A DNA stretch of 64,000 bases, from assembly GCA_004794655.1 (NCBI GenBank), contig SMMW01000555.1, positions 1,922,001 to 1,986,000 on the forward strand, given 5' to 3'. Numbering within the stretch: the first letter of the stretch is position 1; each line of letters starts with the position of its first letter. Position numbers and translations under genes: made by a program. The notes beneath the pieces were generated by a model, which worked only from the letters and a program-made list of their open reading frames with translations, did not search any database and was not told the origin of the DNA. Positions 32,829 to 46,227 of this stretch are shown here, piece by piece. Source of the DNA: Marisa cornuarietis. Taxonomy: Eukaryota > Mollusca > Gastropoda > Architaenioglossa > Ampullariidae.

Positions 32829-34220
32829 CCCATCCATACTTTCTCGTACAGAGATTAAATTGCTTTAATAACATTTAATCTTACGTTGTCAGTTGATGCG
32901 TAGTTCAGCGTAAACTTCATCTGAACCGTTAGTCTAGAGCGGGTGAAATCAGCTCAATGCACAAATCGAAGCAGGTCATTTAGTTGTCGACATACCTTTA
33001 AGCAAAACTGAATACCGCCTGACACAGTGACGATATATTCTTATGTCATTCCCCAGAGTTCAAAGGGTAGTTTTATAATTTTAGACCGTCAGATGCCAAA
33101 AACTGAGCACAAAATACTCTGTACTGATTGTGCGTGTCTTCTTGTTCTATGCTATTTGCCATATGCTGCTTTTCGTCATATCCTCGTTGTCATATACTGC
33201 TTATCTCGTACTGCTTGCCTGACCTGTTTGAAGCAGCCATCTGGGCCCACGAGGAAAAAAAAACGATGGTCAGTGCAAGGTAACTAAGCAATTTAAGATC
33301 TACAGAGTAATTTGTAACAACTTAAGCTTTGTTTGCTTGCCTCTTTCTTTCTTTCCTTCCATCACCGTGCGCACGACTGTATTTATGACGTAAGTCGTGC
33401 TATGTGTACCAGGGCTAGGGCGTGTGACATAAGCGAACCTTAAAGAAAATCGCAAGAAAGTGCTCGCAGTTGTTGGTGTGCATCCATGGGTAGTGGTAAG
33501 GCGAGAAGGATAGAACCACGGAGGACGGAAAGATAATTATTTGCTAGTTTTGGAGAGGGTGAAATTCGATCAACCACTGGTGGTGGGTGGGGTGTGAGTA
33601 ATCGGTTGAGCTTTTGACTTGCGTAGTTCTTTTCCTAAAAGACTTTGGTACTATAGCTGCAGCTCTCACAGATTTATGTAATAAATAAATAAACTGGAAG
33701 CGCACTGCTAGAGGAACGGAATCCATTAGCAAGTTTTTTTTAAAGACATGCATGCTGAGCAATTAAATGGAAGCCCAGGAGCCCATAGAGGGAAACACAA
33801 AACATCAAGGTAATCAAAGATAAAAATTTATAGTTATCAATGCATCGATTCATTCGTCTATTTGTGCCCACCATTCCCACCACATATAACGATTGCCATG
33901 GCAACCTGCTTGCAACTATGTAGATAGCGAATCGATTGCGTTGAGTCGGCAGCTTCATCCCAGCTCACGAGGGTCCTATGGACAGTAATTAGCAGGAGGC
34001 ACTTTAGCGCTCGTTCGGGCGAGTGGAACTCACTTGTGCGAGGGTGAGCCAAGATTGTGGTCACGTGAGTGCACATATCTGAGAGTAAAGAAAAAGGAAG
34101 AAGAATAAAAAGTAAGATCACAGCAAGAACAAAAAAAGGAGGGAAATAAAAGGCAAAGAAAGCAAAACGAACGAAAGAAAAACGAAGAAGAGAAAGACCG
34201 AATGAAAAAAAAGAAAAATT

Positions 34221-34265
<45 letters not shown>
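34221..34265. repeat. (GAAA)n microsatellite
   Basis: About eleven GAAA units inside a longer purine-rich stretch (34080-34265). Confidence 0.9.
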
Positions 34266-35312
34266 CGGTAAAATATGCTGTACACCAGAATTCAGTGCTA
34301 GATTGTCGCCTGGACAAAATCTTTCGTGTCAGCAGCCATTAACTGCGAAGGACTCCTGAGAAGTTGAATGTTAGGAAGACCGTTCTACTACTTGAACACT
34401 CATTTACACGGATAAAGAAATGTAAGACGAATAAAGGTCACACTTCCTCTACAGACTATTCCTTCCTCAGCCATCCTAAGTGCTCCAAAGTGCCAGGGGG
34501 TATCATCGAAACTTGAAAGAGAAGGACAGCACAGATCGCTGATGTCGGATCAAGGATGTCGGATCAAGGATGTTGGGTGAAGGATGGCCCTTTTGTGTAG
34601 CTGAGAAAACAGTGGACCACTCCATTCTCCTCATTACGTCGCGATCCTAACCTAAACGGGGAATCGGGGTATGAGTGGAGGCGGGCTGTGGTGACAGCGG
34701 CGCCTACAAAGATATACATGTGTATATATATATCAAAGGACCACAACTGGCGCTGTTGTTTAAATTTATGAGTAGTGACTTACAATGTCCGCCGGTGTAT
34801 AAACTAGCCACCTATGTACATTAAAATCCTCTATGTACTAAAACTCCTGACCAAGCTCTGCAAGTTATGGTTTATGCTCTGCACAAATTAGCCGTCTGTG
34901 CAATCGGTCGCAAACGTGCATCTGTGTACAAACCCCGTGGCGGACTGACACACGTTTATGGGGACGTGTTAACAGTGACAACATCAGATAGGAAGGACAG
35001 GCTGGTGCTTTCGCAAGGTCGGTAAACGGCAGTCACAGACAGAATGGGAGAAGGAAAGAGAAGGGGAGAAACCGCACTTCGTAGGGAACACAAAGGGAGA
35101 GCAGCACGGTGTTAGCACCGCCGCACATTCTAGTTACACTCTTTGATGTGGCTGGTTTAGCAGTTGTTCATCACCATCATCATAATCATTATCATCATTA
35201 CAAATTGATTACACTGAATGAATGTTTATTACGTTGCATTTAAATTTTTCGCACTGCGTTTGGGAGGAATATAATTATATATATATAACTATACAATGGC
35301 TTTTGCGCACAC

Positions 35313-35340
35313 GTGTGTGTGTGTGTGTGTGAGAGAGAGA
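35313..35340. repeat. (GT)n(GA)n microsatellite
   Basis: A short GT run passes into GA; it is preceded by a TATATA block. Confidence 0.85.
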
Positions 35341-35909
35341 AGTTTTACAGGCTCGTAAATGTTTTTTCCTTTTAAGAGAGAGTATATTGTTAAAGAAACT
35401 GATACATGGTCCACGATCTGTACTGAATGATAGTTAGCAGATATTCTAGCTATACTCTCAAGAAATGAGAGAGCTAGATAAGATGGGGTTTTCTCTTAAT
35501 TCCTTAGATGTTAAGAAGACAACACGCAAAAAGTAGAGTGCATCCTAGTTTCAAGTTGTTGCCTGTGCATATAAGAGTATGAAGACAGCGATGAAACTTG
35601 AACCGTCTCGAACTGGCTAGCACGTTCTAGTGGCTATAACTTGCTACATCTTATTGCTTTTAGCCAATCAGCCATCATTCTGATATCGAAGTCTAACAGC
35701 CTTTACGTAAATATACTGCGAGAAGAAAATCAATAGCCCCTGCCATCGCGTGCTTTTCATGTGTGGGCATCGGGGGCCAGCGTGGGCAAAGTGGGCAGCA
35801 GAGGGAAGGGTAAGATGTAAGACGTTTCAGAATCGAAGAAAGATGCTGTCTAGGTTCAAATTACAAAATAAATGGCTCAATAAGAACAAAGTCGTGGTGT
35901 TGTGTTGGA

Positions 35910-35910
<1 letters not shown>

Positions 35911-35980
<70 letters not shown>
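35911..35980. repeat. (GT)n(GA)n microsatellite
   Basis: About 26 GT units followed by GA units. Open frames across it are artefacts of the repeat. Confidence 0.95.
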
Positions 35981-36121
35981 CTTTTGTATTTGAGTAAACA
36001 CAGCAGAGGGAGCAAACTAGTCATTGCACATACAATCCCATAGAATTTTGTATTCGCACATATATTTACACTCACGCAAGTCCACTCCCAAACCCTCCCA
36101 CCCATCCACAAACACAAATGA

Positions 36122-36197
36122 CGATGATGATGATGATGATGATGATGAGGAGGAGGAGGAGGAGGAGGAGGAGGAGGAGGAGGAGGAGGAGGAGGAG
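36122..36197. repeat. (GAT)n(GAG)n trinucleotide repeat
   Basis: About ten GAT units then about fifteen GAG units, followed by ACGACGACAG-like triplets. The acidic open frame over it has no other support. Confidence 0.95.
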
Positions 36198-36567
36198 AAT
36201 AACGACGACAGCGACGATGATGACTTCCATAGCGTAGTATTCCAGCAATGATAAAGAATCCATCGACACCTGAAGGCGAAATGATGAATAATTAAAAAAA
36301 AGAACTTGCGAGCACAAGATCACATTCTTCCTGTATCCAGTAGCACTGGTGTTTCCTCTTACCTCCCCTCTCCCGACCAGCTCGCTCTACTTACCTACTA
36401 GAAGCTCAGCGATGAAGAGCTAAGAGAGGGCCATGATGGTGGTGGCAGTGTCTACATACCGACCCCACTTTACAAGCAGGTTACATTCAACACATGGGTG
36501 TTAACGAACGGTGTAAAGATAACGATTGAGTGTCGTTGGCGCTGTTTTATAACTGCCCTTGAGGTTT

Positions 36568-36570
<3 letters not shown>

Positions 36571-36625
<55 letters not shown>
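36571..36625. repeat. (CA)n microsatellite
   Basis: A pure CA run followed by a TATATATA stretch. Confidence 0.95.
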
Positions 36626-36633
<8 letters not shown>

Positions 36634-37837
36634 CATACACACACCAACTGTGCAACACACGCACATACGGAGACATGCATACACGTCTTTCTGACTCGAA
36701 CAAAAGCACGCCATGATACAGACACACCTTAAACATGCAAAGTCATGCTCATGCACTAACAGCGCTTAACAGTAAACACAACCAGTTTTTTTTTCTTTTT
36801 ACGAAAACACAATCAGTTGCGTGCTCAGGCTTAGACAGCAGGCGAAAGCGTCACAGGAATTAGAGACAGGACAGCAGACACCCTCACACCCGGCATTGGG
36901 ACAGGAGTAAACAAACCACGCGACAAACACATCAAGCAAATGCGAAGAGATAAGAGATAGAGATTGGCAAGGAGCGGGGTTGAGGGTGAAGGGTAGAGGT
37001 AAAATGTGGCGAAGGAACAGAGATAGGGAGAACGGACAAAAGATCCGAACATTGAAAAAGGACACTTACCGAGTGACGCAGATCGAGAGAGAGAGAGAGC
37101 AGGCGAGCATACAGACACACAACTGGGCAAACAGCTATCGCTAAGCCGACGCCAAGAAAAGAGGAGGACACTTTAGTATCAATCAGGATTGCTTGTAGAA
37201 ACCTAACAGACGCTTTTAGTTTGAAAGAGTTTGATTGGAGATTGAGAGAAAATAGTGCGCATAGTTTGCTCGTGCTTCGCGTTACCAATCTATTTCTGCT
37301 ACATTTATCGAGTGCTAGTTATGGCGTGTGCGTCTTTTTTCACAACTTTTATCACTTTTTTTTACGAAATATTTGTCGGAGGAATAGGTGGTGAACGAGT
37401 ACAGAAGTGCACTAAATTATAAAAGCGTTGTTTATAACAAGAGCTTGAGTAAAACCTATCGATCGAACCCTCCATTCCGCCCATCAACTATCTCAGCATC
37501 TGTGTTGGCGAGGCTGGCACTATATCCAAGAGTATTGCCGTCTTTTAATTTTAAAACTAATTCAGTTATTTTTAGAAACGTTTTGTCGTTCCAAAGGGCT
37601 TTTCGATATTCGATCAGTCTCCAAATGACATCCAAAACTCAAGCTGAAACCATTTTCAAGCCATCAAAACAAATAAACTTATTTAAAAAAAAATCAAATT
37701 GACACTCAGTCCACTTAGGTCATTTTTCGAGTCCTTGTCCCATCTCCCTTCCCCTCGTCACGAAGACATAACGTGATAACAGTACACTCGGGAGTTCGTA
37801 TCATGACCTCTAACCTCTCCTTGCCTATCGCTGGAGT

Positions 37838-38110
37838 AAAGGTAAAGGTAAATGTCATCACATAACCTTTTTCAGGTCGTAGGGGAGTGAGGTGTTAGAG
37901 ACCTCACTTTTCTCGGGGCCAGCATTTACATGAGGGTGGTGCCAATCTCCTCTCCCTCGCTGCCTTACCTTCCCCAACCCTCTAAGGAGTCAGGTACCTA
38001 TTCCCGTCAGCTGGGTCGACTGGGGGAAGTTTGCTGCGCTTATCGGGATTGAACCAGCGCGCTCTCGGTTCGGACGCCAGCGCTCTAACCACTCGGCCAT
38101 CCGCTTCCCC
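37838..38110 (-). repeat. tRNA-derived SINE
   Basis: On the minus strand, GGATGGCCGAGTGGTTAGAG (A-box region, tRNA-Leu/Ser-like) is followed by GGTTCAATCCCGA (B-box). A body with GACCTGAAAAAGGTTATGTG, resembling a conserved central domain of metazoan SINEs, follows. It ends in repeated TTTACC units. The head could fold as a tRNA, but the attached body marks it as a SINE. Confidence 0.75.
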
Positions 38111-38119
38111 TAAGAGGAA

Positions 38120-38195
38120 GTATGGAGTATAGCTCGCCCTGCTGCAACCTCAACTGCTGGCGGCATAAAACGCCAAAAAATCAACCGACCTTTTA
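38120..38195 (+). repeat. SINE 3' end fragment
   Basis: CTGCTGGCGGCATAAAACGC followed by CAAAAAATCAACC matches the 3' end of the SINE at 16452-16795, in opposite orientation and directly next to another SINE head. Confidence 0.5.
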
Positions 38196-39237
38196 GGAAC
38201 TACATTTGTATATCACACTTTCGGACAGGCTATTGACTATAGTCACGATACAAATCAGACTCAGCGATTTCTTTAACAGAATATAAAACAAACAAAACAA
38301 AACGACTTTTCATTTTTGAAGAGAAGAGGAGCAATGGTCGCCACTGTGAATCACATCATTGACCGTGGTTATGAAGGAGAAGTAAAGTTACCCAAGGGTT
38401 AGCTATTGACCAGAAGCGTGGGGTGTCGTACGTGTAGTTGAGTAGCTTTTAGTAAAACCTAGCACAGCATTCTTTTTCTTATTATTACTATTACTGATAA
38501 AAATTTACGTAGGCCCTAGATACAAAAATACGCTCTCATGATGAAGTACGCTTCTGTCGCAAACCTTCTTTTTCAACATTCGAATGGACAGGGAACAGGA
38601 AACAGGAAAAGGTGGGCGGATGGCAAGTAATTTGCATGAGAATGTGTGTGAGCGTTTTTTTTTTTTCTTTAATGTAAAGGCATCTTTGGGAGGCTCCACA
38701 AGCATAAATTGCGACAATTAGGACTGAGGTTACTCATTCATTCATTTTTTTCTTTGTTGTTGCTTTGGGGCTATCACATTTTTTGTGGTCTTACCATTGA
38801 CCTGGTCGGGGAACCTGACGGCTTTTCTCATTGTGGGTGTGCTGTGTTGGCAAGACTTAATTTATGACACGAGGAGAGTAGGAGTTTGTGAGTCAGTGAG
38901 TTTTTGTTTTGAGTAGTAGAAGTTATTTTTCCTTTTTGTTTGTAATGATGAGAGTAATGTCCCTTCGCTTAACCGGCTGGAGGGGACTAGCTCTCAGTAT
39001 TTTTGTTGTTGTCTTCTATGACCTGTGGTGAGTTTTGTCCCTATTATTTGACACATGCTTCTTTGTCTTTCTGTTTCAATGATTTTCTTGTCTGCGGCGA
39101 TTTAGTTCCAACAACGGCCTTCTGCATTCCAATCGAAAGCCAGCTGACGGTTTATTACGCCATTCGTCGCATGATTTTGTTTGGATCTACAGTTTGATCT
39201 ATACCTACAGACTGCATTTGCTGCGTCCCCAGCTTAT

Positions 39238-39660
39238 CTACGATTATCTATGGACAAGAACTATTTGTATTAACTAAGCAGTTACAACATGAGGTTATTC
39301 TCTCACATTACTGTAGTTTCGTCTATCGCCATGAACTGTAGACAGTCATACCTGCTGTCGGCTCAGGTTCTCGCCGTTGACCTGCTGCCTGCCTTTTTCA
39401 TAACAGGACTGCCAGAACTAGCGGTCACACAGATCCTGTGGATTATACTACATGCTCTGAAATACTTGCATAGCGGAGGTGTTATACATAGGGGCGTGTC
39501 TCACTGGCATCCACAACTCTCTCTCCACAATCGTTACGACTGGCGCCAGTGAACAGACTATGACTACCCCAACATGCTGTTGATTGCCTCCTGTGGCTCA
39601 ATCCAGAAATTCTTGAACAGAATCTGGCTTTTCTGGTGATTTTAAAACTAACCTGATGAT
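39238..39660 (+). pseudogene. STRAD (STE20-related adaptor) pseudokinase pseudogene fragment
   Basis: Blocks collinear with the STRAD pseudokinase lie without introns: KQLQHEVILSHY (about 39275), then FITGLPELAVTQIL and ALKYLHSGGVIHRGV (39400-39500; STRAD has a YIHxxGYIHRSVK-like block in place of the catalytic loop), then YDYP followed, after a one-base loss, by HAVDCLLWLNPEILEQNL (39565-39632). A stop at 39550, the frameshift and missing N- and C-lobe parts show it is dead. Lack of introns suggests a processed copy; I infer this without knowing the parental gene's structure. STRAD activates LKB1 in a complex with MO25; this copy cannot. Confidence 0.7.
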
Positions 39661-40343
39661 CGTACTACAAGAATTCGGCTGTTCTAAAACTAACACATGC
39701 AATAGCACATCCATGTCATTGAGCTTTCCGTACTAAATGAACTGCAAAATCATGAAATAAATGTGTGAGCTCACCGACAATCCTTCTCAAACAGAACGAT
39801 GCGAATAATGGAGGAAGAAACATCCTGCATAAACCTCTGCATTGATTCCAAGGTTACCTTGTCGGCCATGGCGGCGATTGACGTTGGAGCGCAATCCGGC
39901 TTTACCTTTACAGCAGATCTCGACACATTAGAGAGCTGTTTTCTGAGCAAAAGACCTGCTTGTTTTGTAGTTTATGGAATTTGACATCTTCTGATGCCAA
40001 TATTAATCAGTGTGTCTTTCGTGTCCATAAAAATCGCTATCTATTTTTTCACAGTTGATTTTAGAGCACTATGCTTTGGTCCCCATGTTTTTGGTATCAT
40101 TTTAAAGGTTATTTTTTCCTCTAGTAATACTAACATGTTCAACAACAAGCATGTGCATGTGTGAGAAAAGTTATCTGTACATGTGAAACGATGTAGAGAA
40201 ACCTATGTATGTTTCTATTCATGTTGACGTGTCCGTGTGTCTATTTGTCCACGTGTGTGTTGACATTACCCTTATGAATTTTAATTTTTTGCTGGTTGCT
40301 TCAATGGCACTTTTCTCTCTTTTCTTGTTGACAGATTTTTCTT

Positions 40344-40412
40344 TGTAAAGCGCGGTGAGTCTGGTTTTTGCTGGGGAACTGCGCTATAAAAGCTCACATT
40401 ATTATTATTTTG
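40344..40412 (+). repeat. LINE 3' tail on the plus strand
   Basis: TTTGTAAAGCGCGGTGAGTC, then CTGCGCTATAAAAGC, then (ATT)n. Same tail family as 32705-32785. Confidence 0.55.
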
Positions 40413-41608
40413 TGAATTTGCGTTAATGGATTATTGTTTACTTCGTATGAAATAACTTTAGAAGTATGTTTTGGTAGGTAGTTTTGTAAAACTTGAAAAA
40501 AACTAACCGGTTGTTAGATATCGAGGATACTTTTTCTGTCTAGATTTGCGTTGTTCTTCTTCGTCTGCTGGCACGCCGGATCCTTCTGAGGCTTTGTGTA
40601 AGGCAGTCATCACGATGAAGAATATCTGTGTTCGTTCATATTGGTGCTGCAGATCAGACGTCTGTACAGAGGGACTTCAGAGGATATGCAACGAAATATG
40701 ATGCTCAACGGCTAGACTTTGTTTTATGAGAGAAAAATAAAATTTCGGTGAATTTCAATGTATAAATGTAACGCACGTAAATAATATAGCTTGCTAAAGA
40801 ACTTTCTATATTATATTTCTTAATGCAGATTTTAATGGTGTTTTACCTGGCTTGAAAGTAACTGTAGAGTTATATATCAGAGCTACTGTGTGCATGCAGT
40901 GGGCGTAAACCTACAAAGGCGCTTGATAATCTTACAGATTTCTATGGGCTTGCTAGGAATTTAAGTGTTGAGCGCAGGTAAGGCAACCCTGGAGGTTCTG
41001 AGGTGCCACTCTTCTTAACTACAGTCCCAGAAGGGTGACAGTGTGAGTGGGATTCCAAGTTCTGTGCGACAAAGAGAAACACCTGTCGTTGGATTTCGTT
41101 TTTCATATGGTTACACCTAACTAAACCTCTGATTACCTCTGGAAAGTGGCGCTTTTCTTTATCACAAAGCAAATAGATCTTCAGTTGCGATTTCTCTGTT
41201 TATGGCAATGCCTTACTGTTGATCACATTCACACATTCGGAACTCTGTTCCTTTTCCTTTTTTTGGTTGGACGTTCACTTAATGAAGAAGAGCCCAATAA
41301 GAGTGTGGGAACCAGGCAATTGTGCTGAACAGCTTTATCTGGCAGATGGAGCACTTTTAAAAGATGAGAGAACTACCGTCTTGTAGAGACGAGGAAACAA
41401 GTATTCGATCGAAGCTGTTACAGCAAAGACAAAATTAGTCGCAGCCATCACAGAGCAATCGCAATAATTTTTATTGCAGCTTGAGCCTGGTGTATGTAAA
41501 CTATGAATGACTTGCAAGAAGGCAATATTAATGACCACACTAGTTTTAATTTTAACTTGGGTTGTATATGGAAAAACTATTCAGTTATAGATGTATACCT
41601 CTCTGTGC

Positions 41609-41611
41609 GTG

Positions 41612-41692
<81 letters not shown>
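41609..41692. repeat. (TA)n(TG)n microsatellite
   Basis: About ten TA units followed by about 31 TG units. Confidence 0.95.
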
Positions 41693-42013
41693 TTTATTGG
41701 CCGATACCGAGATTGTCAGCAGCCCCCCAAGCTCCACAATACTGAATACAAGGTCATACCCTGACAAAAGTGGGAGACAGCAATTTTGGCATTGTCTTCT
41801 TCTTTGTCAGATCGGTTTGATCGAACTTGGCGAATCTCGAGGGATTTGAGGGGAAAGAGAGATAACCCTGTTTGCCAGGGAGCGGAGTAACTATGGTGTG
41901 GTTCGATATTCCAGCGGCAGGAGGAGGTTGTGTAGGTACGGTAAGTAATCAGTAGAGCTTCTCCATCAGAGAGCAACATCCAAACCTCTCAGTACTGGCC
42001 TTTTAAAATGTCC

Positions 42014-42015
<2 letters not shown>

Positions 42016-42047
<32 letters not shown>
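42016..42047. repeat. (CA)n microsatellite
   Basis: A CA run of about 16 units; CA-rich DNA continues to 42235. Confidence 0.9.
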
Positions 42048-42050
<3 letters not shown>

Positions 42051-42187
42051 CCCACAAATACAGGCACATAAAAGCACATCCACAGACACACCCACGGTAC
42101 ATACCTAGATATTCACACACACACGTGCGCACACATGCACACACAAAAACTTCCCTCACAGCCTAATCCATACTATCCCCCCACCAG

Positions 42188-42189
<2 letters not shown>

Positions 42190-42235
<46 letters not shown>
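42190..42235. repeat. (CA)n microsatellite
   Basis: A CA run of about 23 units. Confidence 0.95.
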
Positions 42236-42241
<6 letters not shown>

Positions 42242-43129
42242 AAGCAAACACTGTTTGGCTCTTTATTGGCTGAAAATTCAACATCTCATAACCCGATTCT
42301 AAAACCTCGAGATCATTTTTTTAAAACAGCTTATACCTGAGCATAGTTTGGCTTGGGTTCAGAGAGGCATTTGCAAGTACGCTCTTCTCCTTAGGTAGAA
42401 TATACCGAGGAAAATAGAGCGAGAGAACGAAAAAACGAAAGAGAGACTTTAATATGGTACTGGAAAAAATCTAGTCTACCTCTACGAAGAAGAAAACCTC
42501 TCTCTAGCACCCATTTTTTCCCTACCTTTATTTCTTGTTCCTAAAGTATGCTTGATTGTTGCTCTCATGACCCAACTTCCTGGTGGTGAGCGGTACACTA
42601 AGGGCCGTCATTACTATGCAAGGTCTTGGCGCGGAGTGCCAGCTATGCTGGAGGAAACCTGTCTGCGAATGTGTCTTTACAGAGGCAATTGGTGCAATGT
42701 TCGGACGTTTAGGATCGGCAATAGCCGAACTACAATACTATCCCCCAAGAGAACTCCGAAGTAAAGGGACGTAAATGTTATTGACTGCTGGCTGTGATCT
42801 TCAACAATGGGACGCAGCCATTGATGTCTTTGGAGGCGACGAGGAGTGGTTCAAGCGAAGAAGAGGCGAGGCAAGAAGGCAATGTCGTGCAGGTCTAGAT
42901 ACCTAGGAGGAAGCCATGGAAATAGAGTGTGGAGGTGTAGATGTTAGTTTAGGTACAAAGCTCGGAAGTTTCGAGATAACCTAAATGTACTCCTAAAAGC
43001 TCCTGTTGGTAATCACAACCAATATTGATATGCATCTACCACATAAGTAGAATCTAAGAAAAAACACACCTCCTATGAGCCAATGGTGGCTGGAACTTTC
43101 CTAACATCTTTCTAGAAGTGACCATCTTA

Positions 43130-43430
43130 TAAGTAATGTAAATGAGGTGATGATAAATAAGACGATTCTAAATAAGGCGATTTTTGTTAACAACGATTGT
43201 TGCTTATAAATCAGTGACTCTACTGTCTCAGTAAATCAAGTGTCATACATGAGATGACTATAAATAAGACAAACATAAATGTGGCGAAAATTAAAAAGGG
43301 GACTAAGACGATTATAATTAATGTGATCATAAACTGATTATTAATAAAGCAGTTCTCTTACTACGTACTCATAATCTAAATAGTTTGACCAAAAATAAGA
43401 CGATATTAAATAAGTTGATTACAAGTAAGA
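43130..43430. repeat. Degenerate short tandem repeats, TAAATAAGACGAT-like
   Basis: Variants such as ATAAATAAGACGAT, CTAAATAAGGCGAT, ATAAATAAGACAAA and AAAAATAAGACGAT recur at irregular spacing with diverged DNA between them. This looks like a decayed minisatellite. Confidence 0.4.
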
Positions 43431-44137
43431 CTACTGTTATCTTTTTACGCAATATTTTTAATTACTCATTGATCCCTATAGCTCAGTGCTCATGTGTTTT
43501 GAAGCTTCTGTGCATACAAATACATAAATTTACATAATATAATGACATTTGAGACAGGCCCCGGTCACCAACTGGGACCAAGCCAAACAGTAGCACCCAT
43601 CACATATACGATGACCTAGTTGGTCACCGTCTGATCTCACGAAGACCAAGATGAATCTACGCTTCACAAACAAGGAAAGTAACACTTCGCTATAGCCAAG
43701 TGCAGGAGGTGGATATCAGTCTGCACTGAAGTCGACAGCAAGATACCGCAATACCGAGTGTAACAGTGGGGCTGACAGGATAGGCAATGAACAATGGTAA
43801 GTAAACAAAATTAGATGACGGTAATATAATAATAATTATAGTAAACAATACAAAGTCCAGATAAGTATGGGGAAATACAGTTCAATGCAGTTTGGAACAT
43901 CTCATTTAAAAAAAAATTGACGGATTAACGAAAGACAGAAACAAAGTGCACCTTGAAAAACCATTGTAAAGAGTAAGATGATGAAATGACATGTTAATGG
44001 AAGGAGATAAAACAACGAATGACTCTCTTTCTCTTCCTCTCTCTCTATTTTGTATATAAATATAGTCAGTTACACACTATGCCAACAATGTGACTGTATT
44101 GTAAGCATCTATATGAGCGACTTCTCAGGCAAAAAAC

Positions 44138-44208
<71 letters not shown>
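44138..44208. repeat. (CT)n(CA)n microsatellite
   Basis: A short CT run passes into about 28 CA units. Confidence 0.95.
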
Positions 44209-46116
44209 GGCAGCAAGCATGAAAGCATGACGACACACATAACTGCCATAAGTACAGGCTACCCAGATGCAAGAGTACATATTGGCCTCTTTATGACAAT
44301 GTATATGCTGCCGACTGCTGTCGTGAAAATGTTATCGCCACCCAGTCTGTGTGTGTTTCGGACTGTGGACGCAGCACACCAGGCTGATATGTTTATGGCC
44401 TGTGGCAGTTACGGGATCACTGACCTGCCAAGAAAAACAGGCCGCTGTATGCATCTTAAAGGTCTACAGGTCTCCTTGAGGGAGTCTCTGTAGCCTTGTA
44501 GTCAAGCAGTTTGAAGTGCACGCCCATCTGTTCAAGGCTCTTTCCTCCAGCATTTCTCTACCCACCCAGCAGAGAGGTATCTGACTTCCAGAGGTGGCGT
44601 TTGGGGGTGGCAACTGGGGGCTCTGAGTGGGCATATGCGAAAGAAGATTCTTGTGGTACGGTATATACGGCATATCGCCTACACTTACAGTTCTCGGCCC
44701 CCGGGGGCCCCGCATACGACACACGCCCTGGGCCCCGGGGGGGTCCTGCGTACTGCTTTGGCCGTTACTGCTGACTTCTTATATAAAGGGAGTGAGTAAT
44801 AGGAGGCGGAAGGAGAGGGTTTCTCACGACTTCTACATGCCATGTCCTAGACACAGTGAGTCAATTGCAGTTCACTGTCACTAGAATGCAAGGTCTAGAA
44901 ACATTATCTTCTCGACTTCACAGAAGTACAAAATCTTCACAGTGAAGATCAACATTTTCTCCACGTGTTCTCGCTTCAGTAAATATATGCAGTCTTTTCT
45001 GGAGCTAAGTAAGTAAATGATTTGTTCAAAATTATATCGCATTTTCTTATTTCCTGCAGACAACTCACACTTGACACAAATTAGCACCTATTTTGCACAC
45101 GTTTCAGCGATTTTTGCAGAAACTAGCAGTTTAGTCAAATAGGATACCAAACAACTGCAGTAGAGAGTTAAAGGGAAAGACTTTTTTGCGGCTCAGATTT
45201 TTCTATCGATTACCCAAACAATAAGGATAGAAGGAAGGTCGAACGCACTGTTAAAACTGCTTCAAGTGAACATGTTGATTTAGTAGCACAGTGCCCTCTC
45301 GATTCCTTGTCTCGGATGTAGTCCTGTGGCTTGGCGGAGGGAGTGAAGAAGGAACTAAAGGCGTTAGGGATGGTGGAGAATGTTTAACACTTACCACAGA
45401 GAGTTCCCTTACCAATGTTGTCATTTAATCAACTTTGAAGCATAAGGTCACTGGTTGAAGGCTTGTTCTGTCCAACTACGGGAAAACTCTTCCTGTCCAC
45501 TCATTAACAAATTGGTGCCTGGAATTTAAGGAAGGCAAAAAGGCAGTGGAAGCAGGTGGTTGGGGTTCGCCTTCCCACGGGGATATGTATACACATGACA
45601 AGTGAAATTTTTAGGACAATGCCATGCAAGGGCTTTAGCATGTCTCACGACCGAAACTGAACCAGATCTTGCGCACAAAGTTATATAAGGTCTCTGCTTC
45701 ACATTAAGAAGTGTGTTGAATCAACTTGAGGGACCTCTTAAACAATGAACAAGGTGTTTTTCAACTAAACAAAATATTTCCCAACTTAAGGTACAAATCT
45801 GAGGTCAAACAACTGTGTAATGTTCGTGTTTGCCCCCAGCAACGTCAGAATAGCCGGTGCAATTTGTCCTGCTTTGGGAAATTCCAACAGCAAACAGAAT
45901 TTGGTGGGCTTGGTGGGGTGCGGCAGGGGAAAAAAACTAAAAGGGAGCTGATCGGCGAAAGGGGGCAGGCAATTATGATCTAATGCAAATGTGTTTTCCT
46001 GAGGTACATTGAATTATCGACAATTATCAGACTAGCAGGAAGACAAAACAGCTCAGGCTCAAAGTATCTCAACCAAACTACGCAATAATCTAGCGGGTGC
46101 GTCTTGCGCGGATTCC

Positions 46117-46227
<111 letters not shown>

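Larger units (their letters stand above)
30799..39237. other. Gene-poor, microsatellite-rich intergenic region
   Basis: I find no supported coding exon. Open frames here run through simple repeats or lack similarity. Identified content: a SINE core fragment (31371-31399), ACC/CAT-rich DNA (31620-31720), a LINE tail (32705-32785) and microsatellites at 32775, 34221, 35313, 35911, 36122 and 36571, plus tRNA-SINE material at 37838-38195. Confidence 0.5.

Noticed and set aside
35827..36323. Open frames with Cys-Val, Glu or Leu/Ile runs around 36 kb
   Set aside because: These are translations of (GT)n, (GAT)n and (GAG)n arrays.
38030..38110. Genuine tRNA gene on the minus strand
   Set aside because: A-box and B-box are good but they continue into a SINE body with a (TTTACC)n tail.
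44050..44774. Plus-strand open frames of 147 and 87 codons
   Set aside because: The first runs through the (CT)n(CA)n array; the second covers a GC-rich palindromic patch. Neither shows a domain or splice-consistent extension.
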